In this document: positions 16,423 to 24,435 of the stretch, piece by piece | How the letters are laid out: every line of letters starts with the position of its first letter | How positions within the stretch are numbered: the stretch's first letter is position 1 | Assembly: GCF_018343535.1 (NCBI RefSeq) | Contig: NZ_JAGYPF010000003.1 | Location: 606,570 to 670,569, forward strand | DNA from: Neobacillus rhizophilus | GTDB taxonomy: Bacteria > Bacillota > Bacilli > Bacillales > Cytobacillaceae | Length of the DNA stretch: 64,000 nucleotides | Direction: 5' to 3' | Position numbers and translations under genes: made by a program | Notes under the pieces: model-generated | Seen by the model: only the letters and a program-made list of their open reading frames with translations | Database searches by the model: none | Told to the model about the DNA's origin: nothing

Positions 16423-19005
16423 TTAGTATTCAACTGTAACTGAAGTAGCGGCCGGGGCACTGGTACCTGCATCATTTGATGCTGTAACAGAAATGACATA
16501 AGTTTGACCTTGTTTAGGCTTACTTAACGTTGCATGTGTTTCTGAGATGGGCCTCAATCTATACGGACTGCCATTCACAGTAAACCAAACGGTAAATTTG
16601 ACATTTTGAGTTATGGCATTATTGTTGTCCCAGCTAATAACAATATTATTAGAGTTTTTATCAAAGTAAGCTTGCAAATTGGTTGGACTGTTTGGCACTT
16701 CTGTTTTTTCTTCAACTGTTATTGAAACAGATGCTGGATCACTTTTTATCTCTTCAGAAATGGCAACGATTGTAAGTGTATATGATTTTCCTTTCTCCGG
16801 GCTTTGAAGTACTGCTTGGCTTTCATTTGTGGATGTTAGTTTTGTTGTAATTCCATCCACTGTATAAGAAACATCAAAGGTCGTTTCTGAACTGGTTTCA
16901 GAAGCATAATTCCATGATAATTGAATGCTATCTGAAGCTTCATCATATTTCGCCTGAGCATTGGTTGGTTTATCAATCTTAGATGCTGCTGGCTTTTCTC
17001 CGCCTTGTACATAGTATTCCTTGCCTAATTTCCCAACACTGCTTGGTTGTATAAATCCTTCCGTGCTGGTAGCTGCTCGTGACATAATCTCTTTAAACGC
17101 TAATTTAGAGAAGTGCTCACTTTTGCTTCCTAAATAGTCATCTGAAGAAGTAGTTTCTGTGTAGCCTGTCCAAACAGCACCTGTGTACTGCGGTGTATAT
17201 CCTACAAACCATGCATCTCTTGTCGCATTATTAGGTAAACCGTATTTCTTTATTGCTGATTGATCGAAGCTGGTTGTTCCTGTTTTTCCAGCTATATCAA
17301 GACTGCTAACATTTGCCATGGTTCCAGTACCTGAATCCACCACTGTACGTAACATATCTGTGATGAGGAAGGCAGTAGAGTCTTCCATTACTTTCTTTTT
17401 ACTTGAAGCTAAGTTCTTTTCCGTTCCATCGGGATAGATTATTTTGGAAACAGTAAATGGTTCTGCATAGTAACCTCCATTCCCGAAAGCTGCATACGCT
17501 CCAGCCATATTTAAAGGAGATGCTGCATCAATGGCGCCTATTGCATTCGATTCATTTGCTTTTTGAGATTCTGTAATAGGAAAACCAAGGCTATTGGCAA
17601 AATCAGTGGCATAGTCTGCTCCTACTTCCTGATATGTTTTTAATGCAGGAATATTACGTGACCAGGCCAGATGATCTCTAATCGTTTTATCTCCTGCATA
17701 GGTATGACTTGCATTTCGAATAGGGGCTCCATTTGAGTATTGATACTTCTCATCTTTTATTATGTGTCCAGTTGACCATTTGAATTTTTCAATGGCTGGC
17801 CCGTAGTCAAGAATTGGTTTAATCGTAGAACCAGGATGACGTTTAATCCTTGTTGCATAGTTGTATTTGCCGGTTTGATAATTTCTTCCTCCGCCAACGG
17901 CTTTAATGGCTCCAGTCTGGGTCTCGGCAATGATAACAGCTGTTTGCAGCTTATCATTATCTGGATAGTTGATATAATCATTTGTTGAAAGAACATTTTC
18001 CGTTATTTGTTGGATTTTTGGGTCAATGGTTGTGTATATTTCCAATCCATCTTCAAAAATATTTGCTTTTGTTTTTTCTTGTACTTCTGTTATGGCAGTA
18101 TCAACGAAGGCCTGATATTTATTTGTGGTTGGTTTTTGAATATTTAATGTATCTTCAATGGGTTTGCTTTGTGCTTTCTTCATTCCTGATTTGGAAAGAT
18201 ATCCATGCCTGTTCATATAATAAAGAACCATATTTCTGCGTTTTTCTGCTGCAATAAGATTACTTTCAACAGTAGGCGTATAGTTATTAGGACTTTGTGG
18301 AATCCCCGCCAGGAGTGCAGCTTGTTCCGGTGTTAATTTATCCAACTCATCAGGACCAAGTCCGAAGAATCTTTGGGCCGCCTTTGCGACACCATAAACA
18401 TCATTGCCATATAAATTTTTGTTAAAATACATTTCCAAAATTTGATCTTTCGAGAACCTTCTTTCTAATTGAATGGCTAAATACCATTCCTGCACTTTTC
18501 TTGTAGGGGTTTTTTCTATGGTTAAGAAAGAATTTTTCACCACCTGCTGTGTAATCGTACTTCCTCCTTGAGAAGAACCAGTCGTAATATTCGTCCAAAT
18601 GGCGACGAGTGTACGTTTCACATCGATACCATGATGCTGATAAAAACGGGCATCCTCTGTTGCCAAAACAGCATTTTTTAAGAATCCAGGTATTTGCTTA
18701 ATATTAATTTCATCCCGTTTCTCTTTACCGATCTCGGCTATGACGGTTTTGCTATCACTAGCATAAAATTTGGAAGATAAAGGATCTTTTAATAGCGTTT
18801 CATCAAACTTCGGAGCGTCTTTAATGATCCAGAAAAAAGCGCCCACTCCAAACAAGATCATAACAATTCCAAGTGTAAGGCAAATAAATAAAAATTTTTT
18901 CCAAAATCCTCTTCTTGGCATCTTGTTCTCATCCTGTTTTGAAGAACTTTGTTGCTCTTGTATGTTTTTTCTCCGCTCAGACCGAGACCGATCATTTTCT
19001 GACAT
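16423..19005 (-). CDS. Class A penicillin-binding protein, two C-terminal FN3 domains
   Basis: A bifunctional peptidoglycan synthase of 860 residues. A basic cytoplasmic tail is followed by one membrane helix (about 37-61). The glycosyltransferase 51 domain has the catalytic Glu E117 in LATEDARFYQHHG and the GGSTITQQ motif at 148-155. The transpeptidase has S393 in the STIK motif (393-396), SRN at 449-451 and KTGT at 574-577. Two fibronectin type III-like domains end the protein (about 675-770 and 775-860). It polymerises and cross-links cell wall outside the membrane. The layout resembles PBP1A/PbpF-type enzymes of Bacillus, with FN3 as in PonA relatives. It is a single gene with terminator and flanking REP-like units. 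Confidence 0.92.
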   Translation of the reverse strand: MSENDRSRSERRKNIQEQQSSSKQDENKMPRRGFWKKFLFICLTLGIVMILFGVGAFFWIIKDAPKFDETLLKDPLSSKFYASDSKTVIAEIGKEKRDEINIKQIPGFLKNAVLATEDARFYQHHGIDVKRTLVAIWTNITTGSSQGGSTITQQVVKNSFLTIEKTPTRKVQEWYLAIQLERRFSKDQILEMYFNKNLYGNDVYGVAKAAQRFFGLGPDELDKLTPEQAALLAGIPQSPNNYTPTVESNLIAAEKRRNMVLYYMNRHGYLSKSGMKKAQSKPIEDTLNIQKPTTNKYQAFVDTAITEVQEKTKANIFEDGLEIYTTIDPKIQQITENVLSTNDYINYPDNDKLQTAVIIAETQTGAIKAVGGGRNYQTGKYNYATRIKRHPGSTIKPILDYGPAIEKFKWSTGHIIKDEKYQYSNGAPIRNASHTYAGDKTIRDHLAWSRNIPALKTYQEVGADYATDFANSLGFPITESQKANESNAIGAIDAASPLNMAGAYAAFGNGGYYAEPFTVSKIIYPDGTEKNLASSKKKVMEDSTAFLITDMLRTVVDSGTGTMANVSSLDIAGKTGTTSFDQSAIKKYGLPNNATRDAWFVGYTPQYTGAVWTGYTETTSSDDYLGSKSEHFSKLAFKEIMSRAATSTEGFIQPSSVGKLGKEYYVQGGEKPAASKIDKPTNAQAKYDEASDSIQLSWNYASETSSETTFDVSYTVDGITTKLTSTNESQAVLQSPEKGKSYTLTIVAISEEIKSDPASVSITVEEKTEVPNSPTNLQAYFDKNSNNIVISWDNNNAITQNVKFTVWFTVNGSPYRLRPISETHATLSKPKQGQTYVISVTASNDAGTSAPAATSVTVEY

Positions 19006-19063
19006 GTTCCTTTCTCCTACCTTTCAAGACCATGGACAAGACTGTGGCCCGATTTGAACAAGG

Positions 19064-19090
19064 CGAACCGTTCCTGTGGTGTTTTTAAAA
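19064..19090 (+). repeat. REP-like half unit upstream of the PBP gene
   Basis: GCGAACCGTTCCTGTGGTG then TTTTTAAAATAA. It is a direct repeat of 16376-16404. Confidence 0.55.
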
Positions 19091-19095
19091 TAAAA

Positions 19096-19350
19096 GTTGC
19101 TATCATCCAAGAACTTTCAATGAGTGAGAAAACCGTAAAAAAATTAGCTGAAACCTTTTGATATATCTTTACTAGTTTTTACTAAGCACTTGAAGGTCTT
19201 AGAAAATGCAGGGTTAGTTTCCTTCAGAAAAGCGGGAAGGTATAAGTATTATTATCCCAACCCCGACACTATTTATGGGGTTGCCAGCTGGCTAAATTAA
19301 TTACAGTCATTATGGGAAAGTCAATTTCAAGTATGGAAAAATATTCATTA
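19096..19350 (+). pseudogene. ArsR-family regulator, decayed
   Basis: In-frame pieces IIQELSMSEKTVKKLAETF and KHLKVLENAGLVSFRKAGR, then YKYYYPNPDTIYGVASWLN are separated by stop codons and a gap. This is the winged-helix recognition region and wing of an ArsR repressor of the type paired with AHSA1 genes. At least three stops interrupt it. Confidence 0.7.
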
Positions 19351-19371
19351 AATGAAGAGGCAACCGGAGAA

Positions 19372-19665
19372 AATAATAATGATTATAATGAATAGCGTCC
19401 ATAATTTTACTTTGCAATTAAAGCACGTATCCTGTGAAAAATGAGCGAGTTTTCAGTGCAGGGTAAAGTCGGAAGAGTTGAAAAAATGTTGTGGCCCTGA
19501 GGGATTCGCGACGACTATTGATGGGAAGAACGTAGAGAACTTATAGGTTCAACATGCATGCTCCAAACGGGAATACACATGTCCTTACAGAGCAGTATCT
19601 AGAAATTCCTAAATGAAAAAATTAATCTTTACATGGAAATGGGAAAATGGAAAAGGTGATTTTCC
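19372..19665 (+). pseudogene. SRPBCC (AHSA1) protein, decayed
   Basis: Broken frames keep the family pattern: NSVHNFTLQLKHVS, VKSEELKKCCGPEGFATTID, HAPNGNTHVLTEQYLEIP and LIFTWKWENGKG. Stops and shifts occur between them. Together with the ArsR piece upstream it is the usual ArsR-AHSA1 operon, now dead, and its 3' end is replaced by transposase sequence. Confidence 0.7.
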
Positions 19666-19670
19666 ATCTT

Positions 19671-19812
19671 GATGTTAAAAACCAATTTCCAACTGCGGCA
19701 CATCTTTGTTCCTGGGCAGCTCTCGTACCTGGACATAATGAAAGTGCTGCAAAAAGAAAATCAACTAAATCCCAAAAAAGGAAATAAGTATGTATGATCT
19801 GCATTAACTGAG
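19671..19812 (+). mobile_element. IS110-family transposase remnant
   Basis: DVKNQFPTAAHLCSWAALVP, then GHNESAAKRKSTKSQK matches the Transposase_20 (IS116/IS110/IS902) C-terminal domain. After a shift at an A6 run the frame continues KKGNKYV-stop-SALTE, matching the KGNKYVRSAL motif. Only about 45 codons remain. It sits directly on the broken SRPBCC gene. Confidence 0.75.
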
Positions 19813-19885
19813 TATTTATCAATAGGCGTTATTGTATTCCATTTATACATTGACCGTAAATGTTCAAAAGAGTGTTCCATCCATA

Positions 19886-20212
19886 TCAAAAATTAGCGAC
19901 AGTAGCAAAGGTACCGACACCACCAGCCCCAGCTTGTATGAAAATCTTTTGCCCCTTTTGTAATTGCAATATGTCTGTTAGGGCTTGATAGGAGGTTAAC
20001 CCAACCAACGGGATCGATGCTGCTTCTTCAAAGCTCAAATTTTTAGGTTTTAAGGCGATGTCATCTTCATGAATTGCGATATATTCAGCAAAAGTACCGA
20101 TTTTACTCTTACGTGGACGTGCATATATTTCGTCACCAACTTTAAAACGAGTCACTTTTGCGCCAACCTTTGCAACGACACCAGAAAAGTCATTCCCTAA
20201 GATAAGAGGCAT
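19886..20212 (-). pseudogene. Zinc-type alcohol dehydrogenase/quinone oxidoreductase fragment
   Basis: The 108 codons start at MPLILGNDFSGVVAKVGAKV and end shortly after the cofactor loop IFIQAGAGGVGTFA. About 50 N-terminal and 170 C-terminal residues of a medium-chain dehydrogenase are missing. The retained GDEIYARP and AEYIAIHEDDIALKP segments are normal. It cannot fold as a full enzyme. It follows an ArsR remnant on the same strand. Confidence 0.75.
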
Positions 20213-20221
20213 TTTATATTG

Positions 20222-20345
20222 TCTTCATGAACTGATCAATATCCGTCACAAGCGTTCTTAATAAACCTAATTCTTACGTACATTCATATAATAAAAGTTT
20301 TTTGTCCCTTCTTTACGCATTAAAATAACACCGGTATCTCGTATT
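20222..20345 (-). pseudogene. ArsR-family regulator, C-terminal remnant
   Basis: LRDTG-like start (IRDTGVILMRKEGTKNFYYM, NVRK), then after a one-base shift ELGLLRTLVTDIDQFMKTI and stop. It matches the wing and last helix of ArsR repressors. The N-terminal half is cut where the hairpin repeat 20344-20446 begins. Confidence 0.55.
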
Positions 20346-20446
20346 AAAAAATGCTATAAATGGCAGTATCTTTTTTGTATGTAAAAAGAGCCAAAATACG
20401 CAAGAAATGGATAAAAACTTGCATATTTTAGGCTCTTTAATTTTGT
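20344..20446 (-). repeat. Second hairpin repeat family, copy B (inverted)
   Basis: It is the reverse complement of 10116-10219 with few changes. The stem AAAGAGCCAAAATACGCAAG pairs with CTTGCATATTTTAGGCTCTTT, and the unpaired flank AATGCTATAAATGGCAG is on the other side. Like copy A, it abuts an arm of the dispersed element. Confidence 0.75.
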
Positions 20447-20457
20447 TCCTTATTGTA

Positions 20458-20502
20458 TTAAAGCCCCCGTTAGTTTAAGTACAAATATTTCACATTGTTG
20501 CT
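20458..20502 (+). repeat. Dispersed element, right-arm copy
   Basis: AAAGCCCCCGTTAGTTTAAG followed by ATATTTCACATTGTTG. It has no core. Confidence 0.65.
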
Positions 20503-20667
20503 TTTGGAATAATAAAAAGGGGTAGACTTCTCTTTAATTTAACAAAGAAATTTAAAAAACTTCTAGAATTACCCTATAATAAAGCAGATGTTGTTCGAAA
20601 TCTTTTTTAAAAGGTTAGTGTGGAAAATTTATGTAATAAAATTGGATTGAATAACAAGGAGATAGTA

Positions 20668-20823
20668 ATGCGATTTAAAACACTGTCTAATGAAGAGTTA
20701 ATTGATAGTTATTTAAGGGCCTATGAACAAAAAATAAATGCTTCTTTTTTAAAAATGTTGTTAGACGAAATTGTGGAAAGAGACATATACGACTTATTAC
20801 TTGAGACTAGTTTACAATCCTAG
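20668..20823 (+). CDS. sda: Sda-like inhibitor of sporulation kinases
   Basis: The 51-residue product starts MRFKTLSNEELIDSYLRAYE and continues KINASFLKMLLDEIVERDIY. This is the helical-hairpin pattern of Sda (LSxExLIxxYxxA ... FIxLLxxEIxRR), which binds the dimerisation domain of KinA and blocks phosphorelay entry when DNA replication is stressed. The ATG at 20668 with AAGGAGA upstream is preferred to the in-frame ATG-less extension. In B. subtilis sda is under DnaA control; no clear DnaA box was found here. Confidence 0.8.
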   Translation: MRFKTLSNEELIDSYLRAYEQKINASFLKMLLDEIVERDIYDLLLETSLQS

Positions 20824-20885
20824 TCTTATTTTTTTAGCCTTTTGAGTCGATTACGATATAATGGAGTAATTTCTCACCTTCCATT

Positions 20886-20915
20886 AACCTGCTCCGTTAG
20901 TAAAGTAACTTAAAT
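20886..20915 (+). repeat. Dispersed element, left-arm remnant
   Basis: AACCTGCTCCGTTAGTAAAG. It is a short arm only, behind the sda gene. Confidence 0.45.
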
Positions 20916-20996
20916 GTAAACAGATTGTTACGCCAATAACATTGATGTGGTGGACCTCAATGTATACAATAGATACTCGTTGAGGAGTGATAGAGG

Positions 20997-21311
20997 ATGA
21001 AAACCGTAACAGTAAATAAATTACAATTAAAGAAACATTTATCGTTAATTGAACAAATCACACTAAAAGAATTTCTGTATACCTGGGTAGGTAGCTCAAC
21101 AAAAGGATTGGATGATTTTTTTCACCTTGAATACACAGAAGATGTCTTTGCTAAAATGGAGAAAACGTCGAATGACACTGATTTGTTGATTTCTGATGAT
21201 GATTATTTTAGATACATAACAGTGACGGAAGATAATCAAATTGTAATAGGTGTTTTAGATATGAATTCAGAATTAAAACATAGAATCATTTCACCAGATG
21301 ACATTAAATAA
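20997..21311 (+). CDS. Hypothetical protein
   Basis: A 104-residue acidic soluble protein (MKTVTVNKLQLKKHLSLIEQ, LKEFLYTWVGSSTKGLDDFF, a Thr/Asp-rich middle, VTEDNQIVIGVLDMNSELKH). Ribosome site GAGGAGTGATAGAGG. It has its own terminator. I do not recognise a family; the alternating acidic/hydrophobic C-terminal half suggests an alpha/beta fold. Confidence 0.55.
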   Translation: MKTVTVNKLQLKKHLSLIEQITLKEFLYTWVGSSTKGLDDFFHLEYTEDVFAKMEKTSNDTDLLISDDDYFRYITVTEDNQIVIGVLDMNSELKHRIISPDDIK

Positions 21312-21336
21312 TTCTTCCTTTTCTTTATGAACATAT

Positions 21337-21371
21337 AAAAAGAGGCAGCGTTGGTATAATGTCTCTTTTTG
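21337..21371 (+). terminator. Terminator of gene 20997-21311
   Basis: AAAAAGAGGCA pairs with TGTCTCTTTTT. Confidence 0.75.
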
Positions 21372-21397
21372 GTTTACTATATGTTTATACGAAGTTA

Positions 21398-21502
21398 TTG
21401 AACTATCCTTCCCCATTAGCACAACAAGAAAAAGCTGCCGAAACGACAGCCCTGTTCTTCAACTCTTGCACCCGTTACTTTAAGTGTAATTCTTCCCAAT
21501 GT
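21398..21502 (+). repeat. Dispersed element, full copy (GCTGCCGAAACGACAGC core)
   Basis: The left arm GAACTATCCTTCCCCATTAG is followed by A5, the well-formed hairpin GCTGCCGAAACGACAGC, the right arm ACTCTTGCACCCGTTAC and the tail TTTAAGTGTAATTCTTCCCA. Confidence 0.85.
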
Positions 21503-21516
21503 TTATTTACTTAATT

Positions 21517-21774
21517 TCACTTATTTTGTTTATCTCTAAAAATACTAATACCAGATACTACACACAGCAATAACAGTAATAATAATCTTAACCAATCCAT
21601 AGCAAGCCAAAAGTCGCCTCCATTAACAATATCAGGGCTTAAACCATACTCATCAACAAAAATACCTAAATTCCAAAATAATTTAACCGAAATTAGTGAT
21701 GAAAAAAGACTTATTATAAATACTGTAATTGATAATTTCCTTTTTCCCAATTGTAATATCCCCTTTTTGAACAA
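21517..21774 (-). CDS. Small two-helix membrane protein
   Basis: The 85-residue product begins MFKKGILQLGKRKLSITVFI. Helix 1 is near 14-32 (ITVFIISLFSSLISVKLFW) and helix 2 near 60-78 (LRLLLLLLLCVVSGISIF). A soluble loop with DEYGLSPDIVNGG lies between. It has no family I can name. It is a single gene with a dispersed element at each end. Confidence 0.55.
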   Translation of the reverse strand: MFKKGILQLGKRKLSITVFIISLFSSLISVKLFWNLGIFVDEYGLSPDIVNGGDFWLAMDWLRLLLLLLLCVVSGISIFRDKQNK

Positions 21775-21824
21775 AATTTTTTACTGAATCTTTTCTAACT
21801 TTACCACAAAAAACCAAAATCCTT

Positions 21825-21938
21825 ATTGAAGTATTCTGCCCCTCTAATTGAATAACAAAAAAGCTACCAATGATGGCAGCTGGATATTAAAGTAACGCAC
21901 CCTTTAGTTTAAGTACATTTCTTCACAAATTTTTTAGA
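21825..21938 (+). repeat. Dispersed element, full copy (AGCTACCAATGATGGCAGCT core)
   Basis: The left arm GAAGTATTCTGCCCCTCTAA is followed by A6, the imperfect hairpin AGCTACCAATGATGGCAGCT and the right arm ACGCACCCTTTAGTTTAAG with TTCTTCACAAATTTTTTAG. Confidence 0.85.
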
Positions 21939-21955
21939 ATTTCAGTTATTACAGG

Positions 21956-22036
21956 TATGCTGCCTCTTTAGCACAAGAAAACATTTCGAAAAAAGGCATC
22001 AATCCTACTTGGATCAACGCCTTCTTTACTTTAAGG
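21956..22036 (+). repeat. Dispersed element, copy with GGCATCAATCC core
   Basis: ATGCTGCCTCTTTAGCACAAG is followed by the core GGCATCAATCC-TACTT-GGATCAACGCC and the right arm TTCTTTACTTTAAGG. It is a second copy in tandem with 21825-21938, with a different core. Confidence 0.75.
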
Positions 22037-22093
22037 TCATTTTTCAATATAGCTTCAAAATAAAATGTTACTAAATATTTTTTATAAAAGCCC

Positions 22094-22828
22094 TCAATGC
22101 TTACGCTGTGCAACATTTCCTATTATGGTTGCAAGCTCTTTCGGACGAGACCACATTGGCCAGTGATGTGTTGCTAGATCAATGTATGTGACATCTTGAA
22201 GTTCCGAAAGACCTCTTATCCACGTATAGCCTTCTCTAACAACTGATTTCAATTCATCAGATGAGTGAGACGTGCAAACAACTGTACTCGGTACAACCAA
22301 CCGCCTATCGTTAACCAATACAGGTGTCTCGCGTACAACATTACCCGGAACGGGAATTGCCCGTTGTTTCAAGAGGTTGCGGTGTTCGTCACTCATCCCG
22401 CGGATGTCTGCCTCATCTAGTTCCTCCCACGAAGGAAGTGGCATCTCGTTGGCGTCGAACTCCGGATTCATTGCATCTTTTGCAGGGAATGTGTCTACAT
22501 ATACCATAGCTGCAATTTGTTCAGGGATGCGATCACTCACCGCGTATCCAGAGATCGCTGCTGCACTGTGTACAACAAGTACCACAGGTTCCTTGGCTGC
22601 CTTCACAGCTTCGCAAATGGAGTCAACATGATCAGATAGTGTAATGGTGGAACGGTCTACGTTTACTGATTCAAGGCCAGGAAGAGTTAGAGAACTAACA
22701 TTATAACCACTTGAACGGAGAATTCCTGCAACTTCTTCCCAAGCCCACGCACCTAGCCAGAATCCAGGCACTAGAATGATTGGTAAATGATCCGACTTCC
22801 TAATACTTTTTAATAATTCATTATCCAT
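22094..22828 (-). CDS. Alpha/beta hydrolase
   Basis: This 244-residue hydrolase has the oxyanion region ILVPGFWLGAWAWEEVAGIL and the nucleophile elbow as VVLVVHSAAAISGYAVSD (HSA in place of GxSxG). A later loop PSTVVCTSHSSDEL and the terminal ATHHWPMWSRPKELA give the catalytic His. The elbow G to H change is seen in the hydroxynitrile lyase/esterase-like group, so it need not be inactive. GC is higher than in its neighbours. The ATG at 22826-22828 lies behind AAGGAGAAAC. Confidence 0.8.
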   Translation of the reverse strand: MDNELLKSIRKSDHLPIILVPGFWLGAWAWEEVAGILRSSGYNVSSLTLPGLESVNVDRSTITLSDHVDSICEAVKAAKEPVVLVVHSAAAISGYAVSDRIPEQIAAMVYVDTFPAKDAMNPEFDANEMPLPSWEELDEADIRGMSDEHRNLLKQRAIPVPGNVVRETPVLVNDRRLVVPSTVVCTSHSSDELKSVVREGYTWIRGLSELQDVTYIDLATHHWPMWSRPKELATIIGNVAQRKH

Positions 22829-22972
22829 TAATGTTTCTCCTTCTGATTGAAGTGTTACGCGTTCCACTCTCTGCTTTCAGGAATATTCTCTAAAAGTATT
22901 CTATAATTAATGAATTTATCCTTTTTTAAGTTTTAAATTTATTCTATAATCTTTTAATAGAGTTTCTTCTTA

Positions 22973-23052
22973 AACAAACCTCACCCGTTCAATAAAGTTC
23001 AATAAAAAGAAGCGTTAATCCTTCTTGGATCAACGCCCCTGTTAGTGAAAGA
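22973..23052 (+). repeat. Dispersed element, GCGTTAATCC-core copy
   Basis: AACAAACCTCACCCGTTC, then TTCAATAAAAAG and the perfect hairpin GCGTTAATCC-TTCTT-GGATCAACGC. A short right arm CCCCTGTTAGTG is 5 bases from the stop at 23058. Confidence 0.85.
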
Positions 23053-23057
23053 AGAAT

Positions 23058-23442
23058 CTACCTTTCCAACTCAATATATTCTCTCAATAATTTCCACTCA
23101 TTATCTTCATTTCTCCATACAAACATACATTGAGCAGTAAAAGGTTTACTATTTATTAAGTTAGTTTCTCTTCCTAAAATTAAATATTCTTCTCCATTTT
23201 TACGTTCAGTGATTGAAACAACTTCAAAACTTTTTTCAGCATTGTCCATTTGTCTCAATACACTATTGAGGTCATAGTCATAATAGTACGGTTCAGGTTT
23301 ATCTATATTTGAATGAGCCCAATATCCTACAAAACTCTTTGACATATAAGCTCTAATTCCATCACCATTCTTGCTAATGAATCCTTCATTCCAAGCGATA
23401 AAATAGCCATTTAATATTTCCTTTATAATGTTTAATTTTCAT
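23058..23442 (-). pseudogene. SnoaL/DUF4440-like protein with N-terminal frameshift
   Basis: From an ATG at 23440-23442 with a GGGAGGA site the frame reads MKIK and then shifts by one base in an A-run. The other frame gives IIKEILNGYFIAWNEGFISK, then NGDGIRAYMSKSFVGYW and so on to the stop, about 127 residues in all. N-terminal helix, YWxH and the C-terminal VWRNEDNEWKLLREY strand fit an NTF2-like fold. If the extra base is a sequencing error the gene is intact; the downstream ATG at 23345 would give only 95 residues. Confidence 0.6.
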
Positions 23443-23503
23443 TCCTCCCTATCATTTAATGGTACCTATAATAATAATCTCTGCTACTAAGAACACATAT
23501 TTT

Positions 23504-23538
23504 AAAGTAAACTGCTCCGTAAGTTAAACAACAGAAGG
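23504..23538 (+). repeat. Dispersed element, left-arm remnant
   Basis: AAGTAAACTGCTCCGTAAG with TTAAACAACAG. It lies directly at the stop of the GNAT gene 23542-24087. Confidence 0.55.
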
Positions 23539-23541
23539 TTT

Positions 23542-24087
23542 CTAGTCAAGAACCCTACATTCGATTACGGTATTAAATTGCATATCATAAGTTTCAAGCT
23601 TCAAAATAAATTCTTCAACATCCTTGCCTCTTGCGTTGGAAAAACCCTTATCTTCAGAAATGATTTTAAACCCACACTTTTCCAATACTCTGAGAGAGGC
23701 TAGGTTATCTTTAGCGGCACGAGCATAGAGCGGTCTTACCTTAATATACTCCAGAAAATCTGACAACGCTTTAGTTGCAATACCTTGACCCCAATATTCC
23801 TTCCCAATCCAGTAGCTTACTTCGAGTTCGCCAAACTGTTCAAAGTTCGAGACGTGTCCAGTGACAATTCCATTGAATAATATGGTCTTTATTATGATGG
23901 TCTCGTCAGCGATAATTTTTGTCCAATGTTCAAAAAATGCGTCCTTATCAGTGGGGTCTTTAGCTGTAAATGCAGCCATATAGTTCGCCGTTGAATCAAG
24001 TTGTTGTTCGAAAAAAATAGGAAGATCTTCCTCAGTGATATCTCGTAGCTTCACTTCGCTTTTACTAATGGATTCCATATAATTCAC
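23542..24087 (-). CDS. GNAT family N-acetyltransferase
   Basis: A 181-residue RimJ-type GNAT: KLRDITEEDLPIFFEQQLDS, ELEVSYWIGKEYWGQGIATK (the Q/RxxGxA loop), ALSDFLEYIKVRPLYARAAK and DNLASLRVLEKCGFKIISED. The C-terminal extension of about 20 residues (YDMQFNTVIECRVLD) is unusual. It is probably cytoplasmic, with unknown acceptor. The best start may be the internal ATG of MESISKSEV, three codons on. Confidence 0.85.
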   Translation of the reverse strand: MNYMESISKSEVKLRDITEEDLPIFFEQQLDSTANYMAAFTAKDPTDKDAFFEHWTKIIADETIIIKTILFNGIVTGHVSNFEQFGELEVSYWIGKEYWGQGIATKALSDFLEYIKVRPLYARAAKDNLASLRVLEKCGFKIISEDKGFSNARGKDVEEFILKLETYDMQFNTVIECRVLD

Positions 24088-24140
24088 AAGCTCCTAGACA
24101 TATTTTTAAATACAAATTCTTCTAAGTTTAAAGAAACTCC

Positions 24141-24238
24141 TTCTTCAACCATCCTGCCCCGTTACTACAATAAGGAAAAGAACCGCAGCATTTACGATCC
24201 TTCTTAAACTCTAGCACCCATTACTTTAAGTATTTTTA
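24141..24238 (+). repeat. Dispersed element, full copy
   Basis: The left arm TCAACCATCCTGCCCCGTTA is followed by a short A-tract, an AACCGCAGCATTTACGATC core and the right arm ACTCTAGCACCCATTAC. It lies about 200 bases downstream of the MBL gene stop, farther than usual. Confidence 0.75.
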
Positions 24239-24435
24239 TTCCAAACTTAATAAATCTTTAATTAAAAAATATACCTTTAAATATTAATGCAACAGAAAAA
24301 AGAGTTCTTGTTTTTCAAAAACACAATTGATTGATTCGGTATTTGAAGAATTCCTAGTTCGGTAGTGTTTAATTCCCTACTTGGGTTACACTTACCGTTT
24401 GATTGTTTTATTTTTGAATTATCTGTGACTCTTCT

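Noticed and set aside
19622..19822. Minus-strand 66-residue frame
   Set aside because: It is antisense to the IS110 transposase remnant and has no ribosome site.
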